The notes below the pieces were generated by a model. That model did no database searches, was not told the DNA's origin, and saw nothing but the letters and a program-made list of their open reading frames with translations. This document shows positions 10,709 through 24,440 of a DNA stretch of 64,000 bases, one piece after another. The position numbers were made by a program, and so were the translations under genes. Location: positions 9,054,372 to 9,118,371 of the forward strand of contig OY978530.1 in assembly GCA_963854835.1 (NCBI GenBank), written 5' to 3'. The stretch's first letter is position 1. Each line of letters opens with the position of its first letter. The stretch comes from Megamerina dolium (lineage: Eukaryota; Arthropoda; Insecta; Diptera; Megamerinidae).

Positions 10709-10741
10709 TTACCCAACGTATCAGGTGGATACGTTAGGTAA
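10709..10741. repeat. Near-perfect hairpin
   Basis: Arms TTACCCAACGTATC (10709-10722) and GATACGTTAGGTAA (10728-10741) pair over 13 of 14 bases around a 5-base loop. It lies between the LOA 5' end and the DD41D transposase remnant and could be part of either terminus. Confidence 0.6.
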
Positions 10742-10753
10742 GCCGGATTTAAC

Positions 10754-11135
10754 CATGAATCAACTTACAAACAAACAACGCTTGCAGATTATTGAATTTG
10801 ATTATCAAAATTCATGCTCAGTTAAGAAAGTGCATCGTGCATTTCTTCCATTTTATGGTCAGTTTGGGCGACCTTCTGAGGAGGCTATTCGGGATCTCGT
10901 GATTAATTTTCGCACCAAATTTACATTATTGGTCATTAAACCACCAACACGTATACGTAGAGTGCGTACACAGGAAAATATCGCAGCTGTATCCGCCAGT
11001 GTTGTTGATGTACGTGAATTATCGATTTATTCGTGAGATACCGGCCGACACGTTGGAGAGAGTATGCCAAAATTGGACCCAGCGTACGATCCATTTGAGT
11101 CACAGCCGCGGTCAACATATACATGAAATCATTCA
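10754..11135 (+). pseudogene. DD41D-type (rosa-like) transposase, N- and C-terminus fused by deletion
   Basis: From ATG at 10755 the frame gives MNQLTNKQRLQIIEFDYQNS and a helix-turn-helix region of the DUF4817 kind, ending near RTQENIAAVSASV at about 11010. Then coding jumps to the last residues of the same protein family (IPADTLERVCQNWTQR... then HSRGQHIHEI, about 11037-11127). Everything between, including all three catalytic aspartates, is missing. The N-terminus resembles the intact protein at 47570-48655 (ENIAAVS block shared) but is a different subfamily. The right side is cut by the RTE fragment. Confidence 0.7.
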
Positions 11136-11700
11136 GAAACTTGGAGAAGTGTTCCCTCCATAGACTCAGTACGCCCTGGACATCCGTAACCAGATTCCCA
11201 TTTTCGTCACTGCAGGAAGAGGCTCCAGGATTTAAACCGCCACTCAGGCGCTTGATCTTCTCGAAGAATTTTTGGATCTCATTCCTGTCGCCGTACGCCG
11301 CACGCGGGTGTGAGAAGATAAAGATCTTCTTTCGTCTTTTTTGTTTTCTCTTCTTACGCCTGAAAATACGTCTCTCTGCACTCCTTTTCTCTCCGTACCG
11401 CTCCTTAACAGCTCGCGTTGCGCCTGCACACAAGGTTTTTCTGTAGGCGGCGTATTTCTATGCGGTGGAGTCGCGACTCTCCTGATCATACCACTCATTC
11501 CTCAGAGGCCGGTAGTAACCGATTACCTCCTCGGTGGGTCTACCTCTCATTAACATATAAATGTGTCATCACATAGCGCTCAGAACAAACTACATAACAG
11601 CCAGTTAGTTGACTTGCGATGAGTTCAACAAAGATTGCGATAGCCCCACGCGGTTTAGGAAGTTAGACACGTTACCTTGCGAAAACACCACAAGACCACC
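11136..11700 (-). pseudogene. RTE LINE fragment: 5' UTR joined to EN-RT linker
   Basis: On the reverse strand, 11700-11563 matches the 5' leader of the RTE copy at 62430-62290 (for example ATCACATAGCGCTCAG and AGACACGTTACCTTGCGAAA). At about 11560-11540 it jumps into the linker after the endonuclease: EWYDQESRD, a basic stretch with ERYGEKRSAERR, then KFFEKIKRLSGGLNPGASSC and VLSLWREHFSKFLN. The endonuclease and the whole RT are missing. Left end abuts the transposase remnant. Confidence 0.75.
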
Positions 11701-11868
11701 TTCTTAACTTTTCTAATAAAAGCATCTTAATTTTTCAACCACTTTTCTACCTGATGTATTGAGAGTTTTTTTAAAGACCTGTCGCCTTCTTGGCCATAGT
11801 AGTGTTCTTAAACCTCTTCTTTTTGCCATTTCCTTGCTTCCTATTGTTAGTCAGGTCGTTCATTGTAC

Positions 11869-12306
11869 TGTAACGAGTATCGATAGTTGATTACTCATCA
11901 CTATTGTGACTGACTCTATTGGCAGCATCGAAACGAATGTCAACAAAAAGAAATAAGCGATAACCAGAACAAGCCAACGAGAAAGGAAGAGAAGAATCTC
12001 GATAAAGGAAGATTCTGGGGTGTTGCCAACAGAGTATAAATAGAGCCAGTGTTGAGAATTGACAATCAATCTAATTCCGAACGTGATTGCGAAAACATTG
12101 ATACAGAGGCAAAAGCTGCTAGTACATTTAAGTGTTATAGTAAATAGTTGATTGTAAACAGTGTTTATTGTAAATAGAGATTATTAAATAAATTGTTGCT
12201 GTATATAGTTGTATAAAATAAGTGTTGCAGTTATCATTAACAGAATCCAGTGATCGAACAAGGTAATTCAAATAGAATTAAACGTTCACAGAATAAAAAC
12301 GTAACA
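11869..12306 (+). repeat. 5' LTR with promoter and poly(A) signal
   Basis: The LTR begins TGTAACGAG and ends ACGTAACA. A TATA box (TATAAATAG) lies at 12035, with a likely start about 30 bases downstream near 12065. An AATAAA signal is at 12187-12192. Confidence 0.92.
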
Positions 12307-12308
12307 AT

Positions 12309-12326
12309 TGGTGTCAGAAGTGGGAT
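12309..12326 (+). other. tRNA primer-binding site
   Basis: TGGTGTCAGAAGTGGGAT starts two bases after the LTR. Its complement ends in ...TGACACCA, matching the 3' end expected of a tRNA, probably a leucine tRNA; the identity of the tRNA is inference. Confidence 0.75.
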
Positions 12327-12335
12327 TCTGTAAAG

Positions 12336-14225
12336 ATGGTGAAAATTGACCAACTAAAAGTGGACCAGCTTAAAAAGCTGTTAGTAGAGATGAATCTATC
12401 GTCATCAGGTGCAAAGGCGGAACTGCTGGTGAGGCTGAGGCAAGCTATGGAGGCTAAGGGAATTTATGTAGAAGAACATGAGTTCTTCGAGGAAGCCGAT
12501 ATACAAGCAGTTGTGCACGCTGAGGAAGAGAGCAAAATAGATTCGAGTGGTCAACTCATGGATTTCATGAAAACCATGATGCAACAGCAGAAACAACAGC
12601 TACAAGAAAATGCGTCTCGCCAAGAAAACGCTATGGGAGAGTTCCAGAAAACAATTGACTCCAAGCTTCAAGAACATTCGGCTGAATTGCGTATGGAAAT
12701 TCAAGAAGGTTCGGCTCGACAAGAACACCTCATCGAAAATCTACTAAAAGGAATTGAGATTAGATTTCAGGAAATTTCCGGAACCATTAATGAAAAAGTC
12801 ATGGATCTGAAGGAACATGTAGATGACTTGGAAGATAAGTTCGAGAAATTACAGCACGATCTCAACCAACTAAAAATAAGTGGAGCAACCACATCAGTGA
12901 TAAGAGAGTCAACTACAATTAAACTAAAGCCACCAACATTTGACGGAAGCACGCCATTCAATATCTTTAAGCTTCAATTCGAGACAACAGCTTCGAAGAA
13001 TCAATGGGATGATAGCGACAAGACTGCTGCTTTAATAGTCGCATTAAAAGGTAATGCTTCCGACGTGTTACAGATGATTCCAGAGAAAGATCGTGGTAGC
13101 TACCAATCACTGATGGACACACTCCAGCGGAAATATGGAAATGAATACAAGAGTCAATTACATCGAGTGGAATTGAGATCGCGAGTGCAACGGAGTAATG
13201 AGAGTCTTCAGGAATTCGCTTCCGATATTGAGCGCTTATGTCATCTAGCGTTCTCCGGTAATTCGGAAGAGTTCGTCGAAAAAATAAAAATAGAGGCATT
13301 CATAGATGGTATACGTGATGGAGAGACAAAGCGTGCCCTAGTCATGTCACCCAGGAATACTTATGCCGAAACAGTCAGTAGTGCCTTGACGTTTGAAGCC
13401 GCCAGTTTCATGTGTCGACCAATGCCACGGGTACGCCAATTAGAAACAGAAACAACAGATCTGGTTGAAGCAGTGCGTCAGGCAGTAAAATCAGTAGTTC
13501 AGCCTGAAGTAACAACAGGTCGACGTGAAAACAAAATTAATGGTAAGTGCTTCATTTGCGACAAACGAGGGCATATAGCGCGTGATTGCATTCAATCGAA
13601 TATGAAGCCTAAAGGTAGAACAAGGAATCAACGCAAAAATAAATTTGCCGGTAAGTGCTTCATATGCCATCGAAGAGAGCACAAGGCGCGGAATTGTCGT
13701 CTACGACACAAGCAACAAAGATCGAATTCACCAGGACAACGAAAGGACGATCGTGATGTCATTCATCGTAGTAAAGCTTATACTCCATATCGTCGTACTT
13801 GCACCGTAGATAGTAAACATTGTTCTCGGGAAAGAAACCAGAATCACATTGTTAACCTACGTCTTACGAATGTATTGTCGGAAGAGTCATGGAAAACCGA
13901 ACGAGTTCAAGAAGATCAGCGGAACGACCCAGATCTCGCAAAGATTATGGAATATAAGGAGCAGGGCATACGTCCAGATTGGCAAGAAATGGCTAATGAG
14001 AGTCCAATAACGAAGGCATACTGGGCGCAGTGGCAAAGCCTGCACTTACGAGACGGATGTTTATTCCGAACATGGGAAAGTGAAGATGGAAAAATCACTT
14101 ATTATCTGCTGGTGGTACCCAAGGCAAGAATAAATGAAGTGATAGCTGAGTATCACAATGCCTCCAGTGGAGGGCATTTGGGAATCACCAAAACCGTCGA
14201 GAATGGTTATAGATTACTTCAGTAA
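12336..14225 (+). CDS. gag: Gag with SAP domain fused in frame to a pol remnant
   Basis: The ATG at 12336 follows the primer site closely and opens 629 codons. Residues 1-43 form a SAP-type motif (LKKLLVEMNLSSSGAKAELL), a DNA/RNA-binding helix-turn-helix. About 70-190 is coiled-coil-like with many Gln and Glu. About 195-370 is a retrotransposon Gag core (LKPPTFDGSTPFNIF start). Two CCHC zinc knuckles lie at 405-418 (CFICDKRGHIARDC) and 441-454 (CFICHRREHKARNC); their flanks look duplicated. After about residue 505 the frame enters, through a deletion, the region just before the integrase zinc finger (WESEDGKITYYLLVVP, then HNASSGGHLG). The product would be a Gag with a foreign tail; it could still form particles, which is inference. 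Confidence 0.85.
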   Translation: MVKIDQLKVDQLKKLLVEMNLSSSGAKAELLVRLRQAMEAKGIYVEEHEFFEEADIQAVVHAEEESKIDSSGQLMDFMKTMMQQQKQQLQENASRQENAMGEFQKTIDSKLQEHSAELRMEIQEGSARQEHLIENLLKGIEIRFQEISGTINEKVMDLKEHVDDLEDKFEKLQHDLNQLKISGATTSVIRESTTIKLKPPTFDGSTPFNIFKLQFETTASKNQWDDSDKTAALIVALKGNASDVLQMIPEKDRGSYQSLMDTLQRKYGNEYKSQLHRVELRSRVQRSNESLQEFASDIERLCHLAFSGNSEEFVEKIKIEAFIDGIRDGETKRALVMSPRNTYAETVSSALTFEAASFMCRPMPRVRQLETETTDLVEAVRQAVKSVVQPEVTTGRRENKINGKCFICDKRGHIARDCIQSNMKPKGRTRNQRKNKFAGKCFICHRREHKARNCRLRHKQQRSNSPGQRKDDRDVIHRSKAYTPYRRTCTVDSKHCSRERNQNHIVNLRLTNVLSEESWKTERVQEDQRNDPDLAKIMEYKEQGIRPDWQEMANESPITKAYWAQWQSLHLRDGCLFRTWESEDGKITYYLLVVPKARINEVIAEYHNASSGGHLGITKTVENGYRLLQ

Positions 14226-14985
14226 ATGGCCTGAAGTATACCCCATTCCAAATCAGGAAGCTAGTACAGTTGCGGATGTATTCGTCAACCAATGGGTTAC
14301 TCGTTTTGGTGTACCGATGGAATTACACTCAGACCAAGGTCGAAATTTCGAATCAGTTGTATTCCAAGAGATATGCCGTATGCTGGGTATATACAAAACT
14401 CGTACAACGCCTTTGCATCCACAATCTGATGGCATGGTAGAACGATTTAACCGTACCTTGGAGGAATATTTGAGAAAAGTCGTAGATAAATACCAAAGAG
14501 ACTGGGATGTACATATACCAATGTTCCTCATGGCATATAGATGCGCACAACATGATACGACGGCTACTACACCGGCAATGGCAATTTTTGGAAACGAGTT
14601 AAGACTGCCAGCTGATTTAAAATTTGGAGTCGTAACACCATCGAGATCAACCGAAGGTAATTATACTAGCGAAAAGCGGGAACAGTTGGATGAAGTACAT
14701 CAGTTCATCAGAGAGCGGTCGCAGATGATAAGCGATAAGATGAAGGCCAGGTAAGACTTGAAAGCAAATTCAAAAGGGTTCTATGAAGGAGAGCTTGTAA
14801 TGCTTCATAATCCACAACGAAAGAAAGGCCTGTCCCCTAAACTACAGACTCATTGGGAAGGACCATATGAGATTATAGCAAAGATAAATGACGAAGTGTA
14901 TCGCATTCAACGTGCCTAGAATAAAAGAGCAAAGTTTAAAGTAGTGCACTTGGAGCGACTTGCGCCATATGGAGGGGAAGTATAA
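14205..14985 (+). pseudogene. Gypsy integrase core and GPY/F tail, N-terminus deleted
   Basis: The frame from about 14196 carries MVIDYFSKWPEVYPIPN, then LHSDQGRNFES with the second catalytic Asp, then HPQSDGMVERFNRTLEEYL with the catalytic Glu. The first catalytic Asp and most of the HHCC zinc finger are deleted at the junction with the Gag ORF. A TAA at 14752-14754 and a TAG at 14917-14919 break the C-terminal part, which contains a GPY/F module (HWEGPYEII). The frame ends at 14983-14985. The enzyme normally joins LTR DNA to the genome; this copy cannot. Confidence 0.85.
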
Positions 14986-15009
14986 AAACTTGTTCGGGAC
15001 GAACAAGGT

Positions 15010-15023
15010 TAAGAGGAGGGCAG
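15010..15023 (+). other. Polypurine tract
   Basis: AAGAGGAGGGCAG sits immediately before the 3' LTR and would prime plus-strand DNA synthesis. Confidence 0.75.
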
Positions 15024-15461
15024 TGTAACGAGTATCGATAGTTGATTACTCATCACTATTGTGACTGACTCTATTGGCAGCATCGAAACGAATGTCAACA
15101 AAAAGAAATAAGCGATAACCAGAACAAGCCAACGAGAAAGGAAGAGAAGAATCTCGATAAAGGAAGATTCTGGGGTGTTGCCAACAGAGTATAAATAGAG
15201 CCAGTGTTGAGAATTGACAATCAATCTAATTCCGAACGTGATTGCGAAAACATTGATACAGAGGCAAAAGCTGCTAGTACATTTAAGTGTTATAGTAAAT
15301 AGTTGATTGTAAACAGTGTTTATTGTAAATAGAGATTATTAAATAAATTGTTGCTGTATATAGTTGTATAAAATAAGTGTTGCAGTTATCATTAACAGAA
15401 TCCAGTGATCGAACAAGGTAATTCAAATAGAATTAAACGTTCACAGAATAAAAACGTAACA
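15024..15461 (+). repeat. 3' LTR
   Basis: 438 bp, the same length as the 5' LTR and identical to it by eye over its whole length, which points to a recent insertion. Confidence 0.92.
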
Positions 15462-15465
15462 GTAC

Positions 15466-15872
15466 CTTATATTTGAATAACACACGAAACGGTATTTTGC
15501 GAAACTCATGCTTTGCGAGCAAATGCTTTGAAAGTCCATTTTGGAATTCATTTTTTCACGCACTTCTATTTCGCTGCTCATTTTGAAGCTAAAAACTATC
15601 GAATGATCTCAAAATTTGACATAAGGGCTTAGACATGTTTAACAAGGCTACTTTAATGTGAACAAATTTTTAATTTTGACTAGGAAAACACTATGAGTAA
15701 AAACATAGCACTAATTTCATCGTGCGCAAACCGTATGTTTCTGTTTGGTGATGTTGCTTGGCGGAAGGCTTGCGCAATCACCTCTGTTGCAACAGAGTTA
15801 TCGTTAACGTTATTGTTACTGGTTTTGTTATAATTGATTTTTTAATATTATTTTTAATCTTTATTCATAGCC
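15466..15872. other. Spacer, no gene seen
   Basis: AT-rich DNA with no frame or repeat that I recognise, between the LTR element and the 160-bp repeat. Confidence 0.4.
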
Positions 15873-16032
15873 CGGATACTTCGAAAATGCTAAAATCCTA
15901 GATCCGCCACACGCAGTAAGAAGCACGGACACGTGGAGCCGAATGTGACTCTTCGCTATGTATGGATGGTCTTGGGTACTCATATACCGAGCTTCAACCC
16001 TATAATGACCTACTTAAGAAACCGCAATTATG
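15873..16032 (+). repeat. 160-bp repeat unit, copy 1
   Basis: About 160 bp, from CGGATACTTCG to CCGCAATTATG, nearly identical (one difference noted, at 15884 region) to 18388-18547. No target duplication is obvious around this copy. It has no coding frame, poly(A) or clear polymerase III boxes. This may be the source locus or an older copy. Confidence 0.85.
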
Positions 16033-17050
16033 ACTACTAAGTAAATTGCAATTTTATCAAATTAATATATTTTAGCTGAATAAGCTGAATAGGTTATAAA
16101 TACCCATAGAAAGTGGTCAATATAACCTAGTCAGTTCATTTGCAGTCAATTGATATCCAGTATCTGTAAGAAAATGTAAAGCGGATGACATAGTGAATGA
16201 GTGAAAGAAAAAATAAAAGCTAATGTAAACAAATTAAAATATAGAAGTACGAGTGTCATTTGTCTCGAATACTCTAATCTCCTTCTCTTATATTCGAGAT
16301 ATCTAGACAAGTCTCATGATATCATAAAAGGCAGACACAATATTTTGGAGCAGCTGGTAGGATACTGCGAAATATTTTGTCTAACAATATATTTTACGGC
16401 ATACGCTTAAAGCAGTATAAATAGATCTCCATTGCTCCTTTGGACTCAATTTCAATTGGTGTCCTGGGCTAATATCTAATGGAGGATGGTGTCTCCGCAG
16501 ATAATATTTAGTTTGAATTTCATTTAGTAACAATAGGAAGTCGCAAAGTAAATATATGGCCAATCGGGATCAATCTAAAGCACCGAGTTTTTGTACATTT
16601 AAAAAATTGCATAGCTTTGCAGATTATTACAAACGCAAAGAGTAGAGAAAGTCTCAGGAAAACTGCTAGGATCCAGGTACGGCCAATAAATTATGAATAA
16701 ATCAAAATCACGTGTAATCTAGATTAACAGTAGTGGAAGATGTTAATCTTATGTCTACAAAGATTGTTGATACGCCTTCCACACACGATAGTAGGATGGT
16801 GGAAGTTAGTACTCAGGGGTCCACAGAGATTGCTGACACATCCTCCTCATCCAGCAATATTAGATGCAGGCGCCTTCCACATATAATAGCATTAACCATG
16901 TGTATTGTTTCAGAGCATCTAATTTAGATGATGTGTTCGTCGAGTTTCCATTTGAGGAATACTCATTTTATTAGTATGTTCTGGAGCAGATACGAGCTTA
17001 ATAAAATCGTCAGAATCCATTAAGAGATAGTGGGATTCGAGGGAAAATTT
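16033..17050. other. Unassigned region with LTR-like promoter
   Basis: TATAAATACC at about 16096 is followed some 35 bases later by a TCAGTTCATTT start-like sequence, an arrangement usual in insect LTR promoters. A short chance frame lies at 16733-16927. It may be the LTR and leader of the Gypsy-like element whose pol scrap follows; no second LTR was found. Confidence 0.3.
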
Positions 17051-17052
17051 AA

Positions 17053-17360
17053 GTGGCGCATTCGGAGAATTTGTCCTCACATTGGAACTTAAAAATAGTT
17101 GCTCTGAACGTAAATACCAATTTGGAAATAATTAGAGTGGAGCAACAAGAAGTTTTCCCTGGAATATTTTTGGGTGATACGTTGGAAAATCTAGCAAACA
17201 AAAGAGTTCATGTTTTAATACTGAACAAGAACACAGAACCGGATACCATAAGTAATAATTTCAAAGTTATTGTAATTAGGTTCAACCATTTGGAACATGT
17301 AGAGAATGATATAATTTCCAAAATATATGGCATTAAGCAAATAAGTAATCGTGAGGGGGT
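17053..17360 (+). pseudogene. Gypsy-like pol fragment (protease-RT spacer), tentative
   Basis: The frame gives about 100 residues with WNLKIVALNV, a QQEVFPGIFLGDTLENL block, a VHVLILNKNTE block and FNHLEHVEND. The pattern resembles the segment after the protease in Gypsy-group Pol proteins (PG-hydrophobic-GNTL, then an asparagine-rich strand). No catalytic residue is visible, so the call is a resemblance only. The RTE 5' end follows at about 17365. Confidence 0.35.
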
Positions 17361-17364
17361 TACT

Positions 17365-20730
<3,366 letters not shown>

Positions 20731-20859
20731 CACATTTTGTACATTTTGTAGTTGGATATAAAATTTATATGAGAGTCTTTTACGTATTAATTTTCACACA
20801 TGTTATTGATTTAAAAGGATTTGTAGTTATTTAATCGCTTTTCACATCTAATATAATCA

Positions 20860-22167
20860 ATACAGCTGAAAAGAAAAGAAATAAGACCTGCGGAAAGGGA
20901 AATTATTGTCAAACTATTTAAAGAAGGGGAAACGTATTGCAAAATTGATCGAAGTGTTGGAAGAACACATTCTTCCATTTAAAGAGTGGTAAAAAATTTC
21001 CAATGCACTGGTGTTTTTGTTTCTCGCCCACGATCTGGACGTCCCTCAATACTAACAATTCGAGAAACCCGCAACGTTTTACAGTACGTCCTGCAAAATG
21101 CAGGTTTTTTACCACTCAAAATTGCTCAGAATGTAAAAGAAAAGTTTAAAAAGGTCATCTGCGCTGACACAATCCGAAAAATCTTAAAACAATCTGGTTA
21201 TCATGGTCGAATAGCACGTAGAAAGCCGTACATATCATTGATTATTAGACAAAAGCGCATTGTTTTCGCCAAGGAGCACTTAAACAAGCCCTGAGAGTTT
21301 TGGGAAAAGGTCATGTTCTCAGATGATAGCAAGTTTTGCGTTTTTAGAATCAAGGGACCTAAGATTGTATGGAGAAAAAAAGGTATAGCACTCGATGAGA
21401 AGAATTTGGTACCGACGGTGAAGCATGGTGGTGGTGGCGCTATGATATGGGGATGCATATCAACCAACGGCATGGGACGAATAGAGTTTATTCATTCAAA
21501 TATGGACAAATATATATACGTAAACGTTTTAAAAGCGAATTTCAAGCAGTGCGCGGAGGATTTGGGTCTGGGCCGTGACTATTATTTCCATCAAGATAAT
21601 GACCCGAAGCACACTTCCAATATAGTTAAGCTTTGGTTGCTCTATAACGTTCCAAATCAGCTTCGTACGCCTTCACAATCACCTGATCTAAATACCATAG
21701 AGCATTTATGGCATTTACTCGAACGCAAAATCCGCCAGCGCCAAATTACATCGAAGACGATGCTGAAAGAGGTGTTGCGCGAGGAATGGAACCAAATATC
21801 CTCAACAGAAACTGCCAAGCTAGTTAATTCAATGCCAAAACGCTTAGCAGAAGTTTTAAAAAGAAAAAGCTATCCAACAAGCTTTTAATTTTTGTGAAAA
21901 AATATAAAAAAATATATTTTTGTTAGTTTTTTGTCCCTTGTACGAAGACTTTTTCTATTGAATTATTTAGTCATGTTTCTGTTTTTCTTTTTTTTCTTTT
22001 AATTGCTAAGAAATTAATTTCCTGAATCTTTATAAAAATGAAGACTGAACGTTATTCAATGAATAAAAAACATATTAGACTTTATAAAACTTGTATTAAG
22101 ATCTCTTCTTCAACGAAGTATTATTTTTTATACCTTGTACTCAGACTTTTTCTGCTGAGTGTAGCTG
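20860..22167 (+). mobile_element. Tc1-like transposon, left end lost, transposase broken
   Basis: Coding starts near 20870 (RPAEREIIVKLFKEG, a helix-turn-helix). A TAA at 20980-20982 and a TGA at 21292-21294 interrupt it. The DDE domain has VMFSDDSKF, HQDNDPKHTS and SPDLNTIEHLW; from the Asp of QDN to the Glu of IEH there are 34 residues, the Tc1 DD34E signature. The reading frame ends TAA near 21886-21888. The right end has two similar direct-repeat motifs, CCTTGTACGAAGACTTTTTC (21936-21957) and CCTTGTACTCAGACTTTTTC (22132-22152), an inner/outer pair about 195 bp apart. The matching left terminus is not visible, probably lost at the (TA)n border. The only lesions in the transposase are point-like stops. 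Confidence 0.8.
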
Positions 22168-22249
22168 CATTTTATTTTACATAGTATTAATTAATTAATT
22201 TATGTAATGCTGGCAATACAAATGGAAAATTTTTCTCTGTCTTGAGCGG

Positions 22250-24245
22250 TGTGTATGTTCTCCTATCGTTCTCAGTCCGGTCCATTCACAGATGTTTCTC
22301 AGTCATGACATCTACTTTCGTAAAATACCTCGCTTTCCTTCTATCTTCCCTTGAATTATGAGTATCTCCACGGATGATATGCCCAAAATAAGCTGTTTTG
22401 CGGCGTTTGATGTTCAATAGTAACACGCGCTCCATTTTGCATCGTCTTAAGACTACTTCATTTGTGACACAGTCAACCCAAGGGATGTTTTGCATACGAC
22501 GATAGCACCACATTTCGAAAGCTTCTAATTTACTTATTGTTACAACTTTAAGCGTCCACGCTTCCACTCTATACAATAATATTGACTAAATATAACACTT
22601 CATATAACGTATACGCAATTTTATATTTAATTCGCGATTGGTCATAATTTTTGCGTATTTTAAAAAGGCATTTCTGGCTATGTCAATTCGGCATTTAATT
22701 TCCTACTCCATGATTGATTTATTCAGCATCCCATATATTCAGAGAGTCTACGGGTTCAACAGATCTGTCATTAATCTTCAAAACGCCGTATAAATAGGGA
22801 TTCTACGATCTGCTGGCAAACATGAGCTTTGTCTTGTCAATATTTATATTTAGTCCGTAAAAATTATTTTTTTGGTTGACCATATTTATAAGGTATTGTA
22901 AGTCATCTAGATTGTCAGCTAAAAGCTTGGTATCGTCAGCATATCGTATATTGTTTATATATTGTCCATTAACTTTTATTCCTTTCTCTATCTCGTCAAT
23001 TGCCTCTTTAAAAATGCATTCTGAATAGATGTTGAATAGCAACGGACTTAGTATACATTCTTGGAGTACTCCACGATTAATTTTAGTATCATTCGTTATA
23101 ATATTATTGGCGGGTATAATCTGCGACTTAGTGTTATACTGTACTCTATCGAATGCTTTTCCATAATCCACGAAGCACATAAAACATCTTTGTTCACATC
23201 ATTACAATTCTGCACAAGAACTTGTATGCTGAAGATTGCTTCTCTTGTCCCCATGGCGTTTCTGATTCACATTAATAACTTTAAGAAATATTTTAAGACT
23301 GTGGTTCATCAGGAAAATGAGCCTAAAGTCTTTACCTTTTTTGGCTGATGAGCTTTTTGGAATGGCTATAAAAGTGGATTTCAACCAATCATTTCGATAT
23401 ACACCTGTATTATAAATTGAATTAAAAAGCAAGAAGGCCTACATTATTTTGATCGATTAATTTTATAACTTTTGCAGGCAGATGGTCTGGGCAAACAGCT
23501 TTGTTATTTTTGGATGCTTTTATTGCCTTCATTATTTCGGAGCGTGTTATTGGTGGACCAGTTAGTTCTGAACTTATTCCTGAATTAGTAATACTCCGCC
23601 TTGTGTTGTCAGCAAATAATTCTTGAATGTAGTTTTCCCAATCGCGAATTTTATATTTTGGGTTATTTAAAATTTTGCCACTATTGTCAGTTAAAATAAA
23701 AGCAGAGGAACTTTTATATACGCCGGCTGTTTTTTTTGAATTGTTCATGGATATCAAAGTCATCGTGAAGATTCTATAATCTCTCTATTTCAAAGCATTG
23801 CTAGTCTAACCATGATATTTTCGCTTGTCGAATTTTCGTTCCTATTAGTTTTTGCACCCGAACATACTCTTAGTGATTTTTGTTGCATTGTTGACGTCTT
23901 ATATCCATTAGCTCTGATATTTCAGGTTTTTTTCGTTCCTACTACTTGTTCAGTGAAATCATTCAAAGCATTCGTTGTTTCTTGCCAAGTAGAATATAGT
24001 TCTGCATTTTCGCCTAAGTGATCGTTCTGCCAGATATAATGGTTTATCTTATTTGATAAAGTTTCTGCAAAGATACCTTGTTTCCACATATAATCTTTTT
24101 ATATGTGGGTGTTTCCGAATAGCAGCAAGCTTTAATTTTATTTTGGCAACTAACAGATAATGGTCACTTGGTACATCTGCACCTGGAAATGAACATGCCT
24201 TGATTACGGATGTGTTAAATCTTAAACCATTTTTAAAACTGTAAT
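22250..24245 (-). pseudogene. LINE of RTE/CR1-like type, degraded
   Basis: On the reverse strand: end of an endonuclease (ADVPSDHYLLVAKIKLKL with catalytic SDH, about 24190-24130), a linker, and RT pieces in several frames: ISSELTGPPITRSEIMKAIK (23600 region), WLKSTFIAIPK, MCFVDYGKAFDRV, RGVLQECILSPLLFNIYSE and INNIRYADDTKLLADN with an intact YADD (about 22945). The C-terminus has AWTLKVVTISKLEAFEMWCY and AYFGHIIRGD, a pattern common in insect LINEs of the RTE or CR1 type. This family differs from the RTE copies a-f. The exact clade is undecided. Both ends are ragged and no tail was identified. Confidence 0.75.
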
Positions 24246-24249
24246 TAAA

Positions 24250-24440
24250 ATAAAAACAAAAATATAATTAAATGAACACGAAAATTACGTGACATTTAAT
24301 ATACACAAAACTAAAAGTGGGTGTGTGCATCAACAACAGCAGCAGTAACAACAGCAACATCCTCATCATGCAAGCCTTGCCATTATATGGCCCACAGGCA
24401 GTCGCTTCTCCACATACTCATTTGTTGGTCCTTCGAGCCG
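24250..24440 (+). repeat. Asn-codon-rich dispersed repeat, copy 1
   Basis: A run of AAC/CAG triplets (24329-24365) and the following GCAAGCCTTGCCA...GGCCCACAGGCA...CACATACTCA are shared with 36345-36730 on the other strand. Both translate to a peptide like NNSSSNN then QALPLYGP. The GGTCCTTCGAGCCGGATAA that follows at 24428 resembles the internal leader of BEL/Pao elements, which makes a BEL-type leader or early gag a reasonable guess. Confidence 0.5.

Larger units (their letters stand above)
11869..15461 (+). mobile_element. Gypsy-type LTR retrotransposon, pol mostly deleted
   Basis: A 3593-bp element with two 438-bp LTRs, a tRNA primer site, a Gag with an unusual SAP domain, remnants of the pol 3' end and a polypurine tract. 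It is flanked by a 4-bp target duplication GTAC (11865-11868 and 15462-15465), typical of Ty3/Gypsy integration. Protease, RT, most of RNase H and the integrase N-terminal half are missing. The two LTRs read as identical by eye, so the deleted form probably moved recently with enzymes supplied in trans. No envelope gene is seen. Confidence 0.9.

Noticed and set aside
9963..11036. A forward-strand 357-codon ORF
   Set aside because: Most of it is the antisense of LOA ORF1, a low-complexity region open on both strands. Only its last part (from 10755) is a genuine transposase remnant.
11860..12069. Identical reverse-strand ORFs at 11860-12069 and 15009-15224
   Set aside because: They are the antisense of the two LTRs, so they are identical only because LTRs are.
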